Source of the DNA: JALORV01 sp963780715
GTDB taxonomy: Bacteria > Pseudomonadota > Gammaproteobacteria > Burkholderiales > Burkholderiaceae_F
Length of the DNA: 64,000 nucleotides
NCBI GenBank assembly: GCA_963780715.1
Contig: CAWADK010000019.1
Span: forward strand, 1 to 64,000
Direction: 5' to 3'
The translations under genes and the position numbers were made by a program. Below are positions 50,431 through 57,632 of the stretch, piece after piece; the first letter of the stretch is position 1; every line of letters starts with the position of its first letter. Below the pieces are notes generated by a model. It was not told the DNA's origin. It saw only the letters and a list, made by a program, of their open reading frames with translations, and did not search any database.

Positions 50431-50946
50431 ATGGTCGCAGCGCGAACCCCGAACACCAGCATCGCTATCGGACGCAAGACTGCGCCGGCAAAGCGCAAGG
50501 CAAAGCCGAAGGCGCCGAACTGGAGCGCCAAGCTGCGGCCGGAACTCGAGCCTGAGATCGTCACTGACAAGCGGCTCGGCGACCGTCTCCTGCTGCCGAC
50601 ACCGCTGCTGGTGGCGGAGGAGATCGCACAGGTACCGTCGGGTGGGACGATCACGGTGTCGCAGGTGCGAGCCAATCTCGCCAGGCGCTTTGGCGCCGAT
50701 CGCACCTGCCCATTGATGACCGGCATCTTCGTGAAGATTTTGGCCGGTGCCGTCGCGGAAGACCTCGTGCAGGGGCACAAACCGCGCTGGCCTGTATGGC
50801 GCCTCGTCAACGACAACGGCGCCCTCAGCACCACCTGGCCGCTCGACGACCTGTATCGGGCCACGCGCCTGCGCGAGGAAGGTGTCCGTCTCGGTCACAG
50901 AGCGGGAGCCTGGCTGGTCCTGAGCCCGCGGAGTGCACCCGCCTGA
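50431..50946 (+). CDS. Unknown protein with possible alkyltransferase-like fold
   Basis: A 171-residue protein. After a basic tail (KTAPAKRKAKPKAP) comes a domain whose order of motifs recalls the O6-alkylguanine DNA alkyltransferase C-terminal fold: VPSGGTITVSQVRANLARRFG, then PVWRLVNDNGAL, then LREEGVRL. The active-site PCHR is replaced by PVWR, so no methyl transfer is expected. Similar size and motifs occur in alkyltransferase-like proteins. This relation is weak; the gene may be something else. The ATG at 50431 follows GGGAGG. Confidence 0.5.
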   Translation: MVAARTPNTSIAIGRKTAPAKRKAKPKAPNWSAKLRPELEPEIVTDKRLGDRLLLPTPLLVAEEIAQVPSGGTITVSQVRANLARRFGADRTCPLMTGIFVKILAGAVAEDLVQGHKPRWPVWRLVNDNGALSTTWPLDDLYRATRLREEGVRLGHRAGAWLVLSPRSAPA

Positions 50947-51007
50947 CGCACCGCCGATGACCTTTCGTTGACCGCGCGGCGCGTCGGCGCGGCTACTAGA
51001 CTGCGGC

Positions 51008-51970
51008 ATGGTAATCGCCGATGCCGCGTTACGCGTGCGCTTCTTCGACCTGCTCGCGGCGGCCGCCGACCCCGCGGTCGAGTTGCGCGCGGGCCTCGCT
51101 GCGCCGCTGGCCACGATCCCGCCCAAGTTCTTCTACGACGCCCTCGGTGCGCGGCTCTTCGAGGCGATCTGCGAACTGCCCGAGTACACGCTGCCGCGCG
51201 ACGAGCGGGTGATCTTCGACCGCCATGCCGACGAGTTCGCCAGGCAGATCGGCGCGGGCTGCACGCTGATCGACCTCGGTGCCGGCGACTGCGCCAAGGC
51301 CGAAAGACTCTTCGAAGCGCTGCAGCCGACGCAGTACGTCGCGGTCGACATCGCCGGCGGCTTCCTGCGAACTCAGCTCGCGTCGATTGCGCGCAGGCAT
51401 CCCCGGCTGGACATCGTCGGCGTCGCCGCCGACTTCTCGCGCGGACTCGTGCTGCCGCCCGAGGTCAGTGAGCGGCGGCGGGTCGTTTTCTATCCCGGTT
51501 CTTCGATCGGTAATTTCTCGCCGGAGGAAGCGCGGGTGTTTCTGACGGACATTCATGCGCAGTGCGCGGGCGGACACCTGCTGCTGGGCGCCGACCTCGT
51601 GAAGGACTCGGCCGAGCTGGTTGCCGCCTACGACGATGCACTCGGGGTGACGGCGGCGTTCAATCTCAATGTGCTGAACGTCGTCAACCGACTGGCCGGA
51701 GCCGACTTCACGCCGAGTGACTGGCGCCACGTGGCGCTCTTCAATGCGGCCGAAAGCCGCATCGAGATGCATCTGGAGGCGCGCCGGCCGGTGCGCGTCG
51801 GCTGGCCCGGGGGCGAGCGCGTCTTTGCCGCCGGTGCGCGCATCCACACGGAGAACTCCTACAAGACCACCCCGACCGCACTTGCAAGCCTGCTGCGCGC
51901 GGCCGGCTTCGCCAGCGTAGATCTCTACACGGACCCGGCTGACCGCTTCGCCCTTGCACTGGCGCAATAG
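51008..51970 (+). CDS. egtD: L-histidine N-alpha-methyltransferase EgtD
   Basis: A 320-residue SAM-dependent enzyme that trimethylates histidine to hercynine, the precursor of ergothioneine and selenoneine. Seen: PKFFYDALGARLFEAICELPEYTLPRDE, the SAM loop LIDLGAGDCAKAERL, FYPGSSIGNFSPEEA, and the C-terminal IHTENSYKT region. It is convergent with the EgtB/SenA-type gene, with 21 bases between the two stop codons. This is unusual, since the two are more often on one strand. Confidence 0.95.
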   Translation: MVIADAALRVRFFDLLAAAADPAVELRAGLAAPLATIPPKFFYDALGARLFEAICELPEYTLPRDERVIFDRHADEFARQIGAGCTLIDLGAGDCAKAERLFEALQPTQYVAVDIAGGFLRTQLASIARRHPRLDIVGVAADFSRGLVLPPEVSERRRVVFYPGSSIGNFSPEEARVFLTDIHAQCAGGHLLLGADLVKDSAELVAAYDDALGVTAAFNLNVLNVVNRLAGADFTPSDWRHVALFNAAESRIEMHLEARRPVRVGWPGGERVFAAGARIHTENSYKTTPTALASLLRAAGFASVDLYTDPADRFALALAQ

Positions 51971-51991
51971 CGAAAGCGCCGCGCGAACCGA

Positions 51992-53226
51992 TCAGTCACG
52001 CGCCAGGCGCACCGTCGCGTAGGCGTAGGGGTACTCAGCTCGGAACCAGTTGCGAAATGACGGCCGCGCGAGCCGCCGTGCCGTGCGCGGCGACGCGCCC
52101 TTCATCACGAAGTGCGCGCCGTCGAAGAAGTTGGCCGAGTAGCCGGGGTAGTAGGGGCGTGGCGAGAAGCCGTCGAATCCTGCAAATGGCGTAGCGGTCC
52201 ACTCCCAGCCGTTGCCGACCATCTGCTCGAGACCCTGCGGCGTCGCACTGGTCGGGTGCGCCGTGACAGGTAGTGGATCCCAGTCCACGAAATCCAGATT
52301 CGCGCGCGAAGCATCCGACTCGGCATCGCCCCATGGATAGCGGCGTGCCTCCGCGCCATACGCGGCGAGTTGCCACTCGGCCTCGGTCGGCAGTCGCGTG
52401 CCGGACCACGCGGCATACGCGGCTGCCTGCTGCTGTGTCAGGTACACAGGTGCGTCGAGCGGCAGCGGGATCGCGTCGAACATGCGGCGCAGCCACCACC
52501 CGCCTTGGCGCTGATGCCAGAAGTGCGGCGCGGTGCCGCCATCCGCAACAAAGCGCTCGTACGCACCGTTCGTGAGCTTGTGGCGCGCGATCTCGAATGC
52601 GTCGACTGAGGCTTTGTGCTGCGGAAACTCGTTGTCCCAGCCGAACTCGCCGGGGTCCTGCCCGAGCGTGGCGACGCCTGCGGGGATCGCCACCCAGGGG
52701 TCGCGCGACGGCGCGGCAGAGTGCACCGAAGATGGCGGCTCGTCGGATGGCAGCGCTGGCGCCTGCTTCAGCGCAGGGTCCAGCTCGTGCAGCAGATAGC
52801 AGAGCGTCTCGGCATGCATCCACCGGTGCTCCAGCGCCGTCAGCACACGTTCGGTCGGCAGTTCGCCCCAGGCGTCATCGAGCAGGTGGCGTGTGCGGGC
52901 GACATAGGTGCGTACTTCGTCGAGCCGGGGCCAGTCTGACTTCCGATCAGCCGGGGCCTGCCCCGGCGGCGGATCGATGCCGGCCTCGAACAGGCGGTCG
53001 AACGAAGGTGAAACGATGGCAGGGCGAGTACGCCCCGCGCGAGCTGATTCCAGTCGAACGCTTCGAGATGCCCGACGTAGAAGATCAGCCGGTGTCGGTC
53101 CGCAATCGGGCGCTCGTAGAGCGTCGGCTCGTCGACCAGCTCAAACAGCGCGTCCGTGTGCGCGCGTGCCGCCAGCAATTCGCGGCGGAGTGAAGCGCCA
53201 ATCCGGTCGTGCGGGACGCTGTCCAT
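51992..53226 (-). CDS. senA: EgtB-type C-S/C-Se bond forming synthase, probable selenoneine synthase SenA (frame break near 53007)
   Basis: Non-heme iron enzyme with an N-terminal DinB-like domain and a C-terminal formylglycine-generating enzyme-like domain. Iron ligands are H53 in YVGHLEAFDWNQ and the HxxxHxE in EHRWMHAET (about residues 134-140). The C-terminal part has FEIARHKLTNGAYERFV, GTRLPTEAEWQLAA, GNGWEWTATPF and ASPRTARRLARPSFRNWFR. The N-terminal 77 residues are in another frame; one C added (GG at 53007-53008 on this strand) gives LPSFHPSFDRLFEAGID and about 411 residues. EgtB and SenA are homologous. senB and selD nearby and the lack of egtA/egtC/egtE favour SenA, but the sequence alone does not settle it. 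Confidence 0.85.
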
Positions 53227-53403
53227 GCGGCCACCATAGCGCGCCAGGCCGGCTGGTCCAAGCGCGGGGGCGCGTGAAGGGCCGTGCGGCGGTGCGGCGC
53301 TGGCGGGTGAAGTCGATGGACCGGCCACGGCGGGCCGCCGTTTGTGCCCGTTCTCGGGCGGAACCGGGGTCGGCCTCGGGGTGAGTGCTGGCCATCCCGC
53401 GAA

Positions 53404-53427
53404 TTGGGAGGCGTTGTCCGCCTCCAA
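53404..53427 (+). repeat. Stem-loop upstream of the RHH-like gene
   Basis: GGAGGCG (53407-53413) pairs with CGCCTCC (53419-53425) around a five-base loop, with flanking TT/AA that can also pair. It has no T-tract, so it is not a clear terminator. It lies in the 280-base gap upstream of the small gene at 53507, where the accessory segment begins. A weaker inverted repeat, CCAAAA/TTTTTG, is at 53446-53463. Confidence 0.45.
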
Positions 53428-53506
53428 GCGGATAGTTGCTCACTGCCAAAAGTGTCATTTTTGCCGGGTGTCGCGCGTTCGATTGAGCGGATTCCGCGAC
53501 TGAAAA

Positions 53507-53743
53507 ATGACGATCAAATCCCTGACCGTTCACCTCGACGAATCGACCGACGCCCGCCTCGGCGTGCTGTCGCAACGCTGCGACACGACGCCGGAGCACT
53601 TCGTCGAAATGCTGTGCCAGTCGCTCGACGGTGAAACTCTCGAGCGAATCGTCCTGCGAGCCATGGTGGACGACACCACGCCCGAGCCCGGTATCGCCAG
53701 GATGCCGGAGCGGCGCACCACAACAGCCAAACCCTCGGAGTAA
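53507..53743 (+). CDS. Small ribbon-helix-helix-like protein
   Basis: A 78-residue protein whose first 45 residues (TIKSLTVHLDESTDARLGVLSQRCDTTPEHFVEML) fit a strand-helix-helix pattern of CopG/Arc-type DNA-binding proteins; the tail is probably disordered. Such proteins are often antitoxins, but no toxin is fused or immediately linked; the next gene is the HigB-like toxin with its own antitoxin. The function is unproven. Confidence 0.55.
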   Translation: MTIKSLTVHLDESTDARLGVLSQRCDTTPEHFVEMLCQSLDGETLERIVLRAMVDDTTPEPGIARMPERRTTTAKPSE

Positions 53744-53795
53744 CCGCCAGTTAGGTAGGCGCGGGCGCTTCCCACCGCAATTGCCGTGCCGGGCG

Positions 53796-53811
53796 ATAAC
53801 AAATTTGTTAT
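53796..53811. promoter_or_regulatory. Perfect 16-bp palindrome, probable HigBA operator
   Basis: ATAACAAATTTGTTAT is a perfect AT-rich palindrome in an otherwise GC-rich region, centred about 17 bases before the toxin start. A TATTAT that could be a -10 box overlaps its right edge. This is where the antitoxin of a type II system would bind to repress its own operon. Confidence 0.7.
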
Positions 53812-53820
53812 TATTCTGCT

Positions 53821-54153
53821 GTGGATTACTCGATCGAGTACTACAGCGAGGCCGTGCAGGAGCAGATCCTCTCACTTCCGGACACCCTGGCCGCACGCTA
53901 CGTCGTGCTGACCCGAAGAATGGTGGTGCTGGGTCCGCACCTCGGCGAGCCTCATACCAAAGCGTTCGGTGACGGCCTGTTCGAATTGCGGTTGAAAGGC
54001 GCCGAAGGTATCGCCCGAGTTTTCTTTTGCACGCTCGTCGGGCGCCGCATCGTGATGCTGCATGGTTTCGTCAAGAAGTCGGACAAGACGCCGGTGCGGG
54101 ATCGGGAGATTGCCGAATCAAGATTGAAGGAGGTCAAGCGTGAGAACTCATGA
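53821..54153 (+). CDS. higB: HigB/RelE-like toxin (Gp49 family)
   Basis: A 110-residue protein of the RelE/ParE superfamily, phage Gp49-like branch. Seen: YSEAVQEQILSLPDTLAARYVVLTRRM, KAFGDGLFELRLKGAEGIARVFFC and RRIVMLHGFVKKSDKTPVRDREIAESRLKE. Members usually cleave mRNA at the ribosome. The start is GTG at 53821, just after the palindrome. Toxin-first order and a 14-base overlap with the antitoxin gene fit HigBA modules. Confidence 0.88.
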   Translation: MDYSIEYYSEAVQEQILSLPDTLAARYVVLTRRMVVLGPHLGEPHTKAFGDGLFELRLKGAEGIARVFFCTLVGRRIVMLHGFVKKSDKTPVRDREIAESRLKEVKRENS

Positions 54154-54427
54154 GCAGCTGGTGAAGAAACTGATGCAGCGCCCTGGCGTCCGCGCCGAGG
54201 TCGAGCGTCTGGAGCGCGAGGAGTCGGCATTGCTCGATGCCTTGCTCAAGGCGCGTCAGGACGCGGGTTTGACGCAGGCGCAGGTGGCAGAACGCATGGG
54301 CACCCAGGCCCCGGCGGTCGCCCGCCTCGAGCGGGCGCTGGCCACCGGGAAGCACTCGCCGTCGGTTGCAACGCTGCGCAGGTACGTCAAGGCGTGCGGC
54401 AAGCGTCTCGTGCTGAAAGTCGCCTGA
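54140..54427 (+). CDS. higA: HigA-like antitoxin (XRE-family HTH)
   Basis: A 95-residue helix-turn-helix protein; the HTH is at about residues 38-75 (LKARQDAGLTQAQVAERMGTQAPAVARLERAL). It overlaps the toxin gene and starts with GTG. It should neutralise the toxin and repress the operon through the upstream palindrome. Confidence 0.88.
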   Translation: MRTHEQLVKKLMQRPGVRAEVERLEREESALLDALLKARQDAGLTQAQVAERMGTQAPAVARLERALATGKHSPSVATLRRYVKACGKRLVLKVA

Positions 54428-54479
54428 CTCCAGCGTTTGAAATGGAATAGTTGCCGGCGAAAGCCGCGCCGATTTGGAC

Positions 54480-56324
54480 CTATCGACGCATCTCGAACAG
54501 CGTCGTTTCCGGGTCAGTGCCCTTGAGCGCTTCGGCGATCTGCTTGCGCGCCTTGATGAACGGCGAGTTCTTCGCCTCGACCGCCAGGAACTCGTCGAGG
54601 TCGCCATGCTCGCGCTGCAGCCGCGGCACGAGTTCGAGGAAGATGTCCGTCAGTTCCGGGTCGAACTGCTTGCCCTTCAGCGAAGCGATCTCGGCCAGCG
54701 CATCGGAAACTTTCCACGCTTCCTTGTACGGCCGCTTGTGCGTCAGCGCGTCGAACACATCGGCGAGCGCGCTGACGCGCGCCGCGATCGGAATCGCCGT
54801 GCCAGCGAGCTTGGTCGGGTAGCCGTTTCCGTCCCAGCGTTCGTGGTGATGGCGCGCGATCTCCTCGGCGATATGCATTTGCGGAATGTTCGACTTCGCC
54901 AGGATGTCCGCACCCGCCGTCGTGTGCGTCTGCATGATCTCGCGCTCGCCCGGCGTGAGCTTGCCCGGCTTCAGCAGGATCGCGTCCGGCACCACCAGCT
55001 TGCCGATGTCGTGCAGCCGCGCTGCAAGGTCGATCAGGAAGCAGACGTCCTCTTCGAGGCCGATCTCCTTGCCGAGAATCGACGCCAGACGCCCGACGCG
55101 GTAGCAATGCTCCCCTGTCGTGTCGTCGTGCAACTCCGCGGCGACCGACTGCTGTTCCAGCAGCAGGATGCGGTTGCGCATCAGCTCGCGTTCGCCCAAC
55201 TGAATGCGCAGCTTGCCGCGCTGGTTGGCCATTGCGACGTCGATCGAGCCGGGACCGAAGGCGGGTTGTTCGACCTGTTTCACGTATTCGTTGTGGTGCA
55301 TCAGCACCTGCGCGGACTTGGCCTCTCGGTTCATCGCGAGCAGTTCGTGCAGATAGACGAGCGCGACATCTGGCTGTCCGGCGGCTTCATATCCTGCAAT
55401 GCAGGCCGAGAGTGCTTCTCGAACGTCTGCTCGAACGGCCGTTCGCGCGTTTTCCAGGGAACGTTTCAACCGGGTCAGTCCGATGTCAGTGCGCTTCGCG
55501 TGGACGTCGACAAGGCCGGTGATCATCGTGGCTTGGTAGTCCGCTCGAGCACTCGGCGCCTTGGCTGCATAGGCCCGGGCAAGACTCGCATGCTCATCGG
55601 CATGCCCGACTTCGCCGATCTCGAGAAGCAATCGTGCATAGCAGTTTTCGGCAAAGACCCGAATGAGGCAGTCGCTGGCGGAAGACGGATCGCCATTGAG
55701 ATCGATCGCCTCGCGAACGGCCTTGATGCCGCGGCGGACGTCGTGCAGATGCACTGCACAGTTTGCAATGTTGGTGAGGGCAATCTTTTCGACGGAACCG
55801 AACTCGCTGGACCCTCTGGCCAGTATTGCAGCACGCTCGAAGCAGCTAAGGGCGTCGCTGTACTGCGCAGAATTCTGCAGTGCGAGTCCAAGGTTGTTCC
55901 AGACTGGCGCCTCTACCGCCGGGTCCCCAAGTGACCGGGCGACCTTGAGTGCTTCGAGTTGCACTTCTGTCGCACTGGGAAGGTTGCCTGTCTCGACGAG
56001 CATTAGCCCGAGGATCGACAAGCTCTTGCGTAGAAGATTTGGAGTCGCCGACAGGCGTGCGAACTCTGTCGCCTTGCTCGCAGCTACCAAGCCAAGGCCT
56101 GGCTGGGCATTCATGTAGAAATACTGGACGATGAGTTGCAGGCACTCGACTAACTCCTCAGATGCGCACTCGGATGGCAGGTCACGCAGTTCGTCGTAGG
56201 CCGAGCGGAATGCCTCGCTTGCCGCGGGAGACGGCGCCGCTACGGCGGGGCGCAGTTGCGATAGCAGGTCTGCGCATCGGGCGCGCACCTGTTCGCGCAG
56301 AGTGGGAACGAATATGGCAGACAT
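54480..56324 (-). CDS. TPR-HD-GYP protein (putative c-di-GMP phosphodiesterase)
   Basis: A 614-residue protein with an N-terminal all-helical region of TPR-like repeats (about residues 60-330, e.g. APVWNNLGLALQNSAQYSDALSCFERAA), a short coiled linker, and a C-terminal HD-GYP domain with HDIGKLVVPDAILLKPG (HD near 438), HHHERWDGNGYP (GYP near 500) and ADVFDALTHKRPYKE. The metal-binding and GYP residues are present, so hydrolysis of c-di-GMP is likely. No membrane segment is seen. The ATG at 56324 is preferred; a GTG at 56417 would add 31 residues. It is divergent from a small double-glycine peptide gene, and its TPR region could bind a peptide (inference). Confidence 0.88.
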   Translation of the reverse strand: MSAIFVPTLREQVRARCADLLSQLRPAVAAPSPAASEAFRSAYDELRDLPSECASEELVECLQLIVQYFYMNAQPGLGLVAASKATEFARLSATPNLLRKSLSILGLMLVETGNLPSATEVQLEALKVARSLGDPAVEAPVWNNLGLALQNSAQYSDALSCFERAAILARGSSEFGSVEKIALTNIANCAVHLHDVRRGIKAVREAIDLNGDPSSASDCLIRVFAENCYARLLLEIGEVGHADEHASLARAYAAKAPSARADYQATMITGLVDVHAKRTDIGLTRLKRSLENARTAVRADVREALSACIAGYEAAGQPDVALVYLHELLAMNREAKSAQVLMHHNEYVKQVEQPAFGPGSIDVAMANQRGKLRIQLGERELMRNRILLLEQQSVAAELHDDTTGEHCYRVGRLASILGKEIGLEEDVCFLIDLAARLHDIGKLVVPDAILLKPGKLTPGEREIMQTHTTAGADILAKSNIPQMHIAEEIARHHHERWDGNGYPTKLAGTAIPIAARVSALADVFDALTHKRPYKEAWKVSDALAEIASLKGKQFDPELTDIFLELVPRLQREHGDLDEFLAVEAKNSPFIKARKQIAEALKGTDPETTLFEMRR

Positions 56325-56440
56325 CTGAAGCGAATTGTTTCGAGCTTTGACCGCAGGTAAAGCCACGAAATGCGCCAAAGGCGAGGTCAATTGAAGGGAC
56401 TTGCCTTTTTCTCGCACTTACCCTTACATTTCATCTGACT

Positions 56441-56460
56441 CGCTTTTCGGCCAAAAAGCG
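56441..56460. promoter_or_regulatory. Inverted repeat upstream of the double-glycine peptide
   Basis: CGCTTTT (56441-56447) is mirrored by AAAAGCG (56454-56460) with a six-base spacer. It lies in the divergent region between the HD-GYP gene and the peptide gene and looks like a regulator binding site. Confidence 0.5.
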
Positions 56461-56475
56461 GGTTACTTGAGGCTT

Positions 56476-56489
56476 AATTCGATCGAATT
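56476..56489. promoter_or_regulatory. Perfect 14-bp palindrome upstream of the double-glycine peptide
   Basis: AATTCGATCGAATT is a perfect palindrome 26 bases before the peptide start codon. In a genome of this GC content such an AT-rich palindrome is unlikely by chance. It is a candidate operator near the peptide promoter. Confidence 0.6.
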
Positions 56490-56515
56490 TGACGTTAGCG
56501 GAGTAGGGGACGCCC

Positions 56516-56629
56516 ATGGACCAAGTTATTGAGCAAGTTGTTGAAACGAAAGAAGAAATTGTAGAGTTAACGCTGGCTGAGCTGGCACATGTCGGCGGCG
56601 GCTGTGGTCCGGGTGGGTCATTCGCCTGA
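56516..56629 (+). CDS. 37-residue double-glycine-leader peptide (RiPP-like or signal precursor)
   Basis: Short open frame starting ATG with AGGGGA five bases upstream. The first 29 residues look like a leader: an acidic, helical stretch followed by ELTLAELAHVGGG, which matches the double-glycine leader consensus (ELxxxELxxVxGG) used by C39-peptidase exporters for bacteriocins, microcins and some peptide signals. The remaining core would be CGPGGSFA or GCGPGGSFA, very short, with one cysteine. Base composition of the first two thirds is AT-richer than its neighbours. A strong terminator follows at once, so it is a one-gene unit. No C39 exporter or maturation enzyme is in the window. Confidence 0.7.
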   Translation: MDQVIEQVVETKEEIVELTLAELAHVGGGCGPGGSFA

Positions 56630-56650
56630 GCCAATATCGGCACTAAGAAA

Positions 56651-56679
56651 AAAGGGGCGCTCCGGCGCCCCTTTCTTTT
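56651..56679 (+). terminator. Strong intrinsic terminator after the peptide gene
   Basis: AAAGGGGCGC (56651-56660) and GCGCCCCTTT (56665-56674) form a perfect 10-bp stem with a TCCG loop, followed by CTTTT. It ends 50 bases after the peptide stop codon and marks the peptide gene as a discrete transcript. Confidence 0.92.
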
Positions 56680-57107
56680 GCTCAGTGCTTGGCGCTTCGG
56701 CTCGGCGCGCGACTTGAGTGAAGTTCAGGTAAGGCGCCTGTCACAGCAGTGCCTGCCGACCCTTGGAAGTCCGTGGTTTCTATCCACGTCCGCGCTCTGC
56801 CGCGTCTTCCCAGGCGCCCTCAGTTCGTCCTTTTGCCCGTTCTCCAGCAGGCGCCACTCAACGATCGCGACTGCCTGTTACAGATCTTCGGCCCAGTTCC
56901 TACGCTGCCGGATCGAGCGCTCTTCGTAGACGATCAGCGCACCCGTAGCCGAGTGCCCAGATATGTCAATTGGCCGAAGGAGACTTAACCGTGACGCCGG
57001 GCTTGCCTCCCACGACCTTAGGCTTCCTGACAGGCTGCGCCGGTGCGTTGGGTGCAGGCCCTCGTATGGCAGTGCCTGCCTCCGCATCGGGTTCAAGTCA
57101 AATCCAG
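56680..57107. other. Gene-poor stretch within the accessory segment
   Basis: About 430 bases with no convincing gene. Short open frames on both strands lack ribosome sites and homology. One frame on the minus strand (56878-57096, ending SATGALIVYEERSIRQRRNWAEDL) might be a remnant of a lost gene, but I do not recognise it. Confidence 0.4.
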
Positions 57108-57199
57108 TGTCGGCCTAAGCGGACAGAATTGCGGCATGTCGGCTAAATCAGACTGTTTGCCAGATTGTCGGCAAAAGCCGGCAGAGTCGGCCTGTCGGC
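57108..57199. repeat. TGTCGGC iterons upstream of the XRE regulator
   Basis: TGTCGGC occurs at 57108, 57137, 57166 and 57193 in direct orientation, with spacings of 29, 29 and 27 bases, plus AGTCGGC at 57185. The array ends 20 bases before the start of the HTH gene and is likely its autoregulatory site. An overlapping inverted repeat, TTTGCC/GGCAAA, lies near 57156-57175. Confidence 0.6.
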
Positions 57200-57219
57200 G
57201 CCAACCGGTTTTGGCCTCG

Positions 57220-57501
57220 ATGAAAACAACCCGTTCGGACACGGAATTCGAGGAGCTTGGCCGCCAACTCCGCGAACTGCGCAAGGGCGCACGCCTTACG
57301 CAGGTTGACCTATGTGCGCGCGCAGGAATCTCCCGCGACACGCTTTCGCGGGTCGAGAACGGTGGATCTGCCGAGACGGCAAGCGTGCAGCGAGTTGCCG
57401 CGGAGTTGGGCTGTCAGTTCGCAATCGAGCGGAAGCCGTTGCGCGCGGCAGACATGCGCCGCAACTATGCGCACCTGCATTCGGACGAGGAGGACGAGTA
57501 A
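57220..57501 (+). CDS. XRE-family HTH regulator, HipB-like
   Basis: A 93-residue DNA-binding protein; the HTH spans about residues 10-65 (ELGRQLRELRKGARLTQVDLCARAGISRDTLSRVENG). HipB-like proteins are antitoxins paired with HipA kinases. The stop overlaps an ATG at 57501 as TAATG, the layout of a two-gene operon, but only a fragment follows. The ATG at 57220 is preferred over longer in-frame starts that would run through the iteron array. Confidence 0.8.
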   Translation: MKTTRSDTEFEELGRQLRELRKGARLTQVDLCARAGISRDTLSRVENGGSAETASVQRVAAELGCQFAIERKPLRAADMRRNYAHLHSDEEDE

Positions 57502-57632
57502 TGGAAGTCACCCGCCGGGTCAACCACCTAGAGGTCCGCATCGGAGGCCAGTCTGGCGGTGACTCGAGGCTTGTTTCCTTGCATGACGTTGGCGCGGGCG
57601 CGCCGGACCCGAACGCATCGCGAACGCCCCGG
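57501..57632 (+). pseudogene. Possible hipA 5' remnant
   Basis: The frame overlapping the HipB-like stop reads MEVTRRVNHLEVRIGGQSGG, which resembles the first residues of some HipA kinases, but after about 30 residues it loses all resemblance and runs antisense into selD. A truncated hipA left after deletion at the selD side is the simplest reading. The evidence is a short stretch only. Confidence 0.35.

Noticed and set aside
56678..56988. Small open frames on the + strand after the peptide terminator
   Set aside because: Three overlapping frames are open at once, none has a ribosome site or recognisable motif; probably non-coding.
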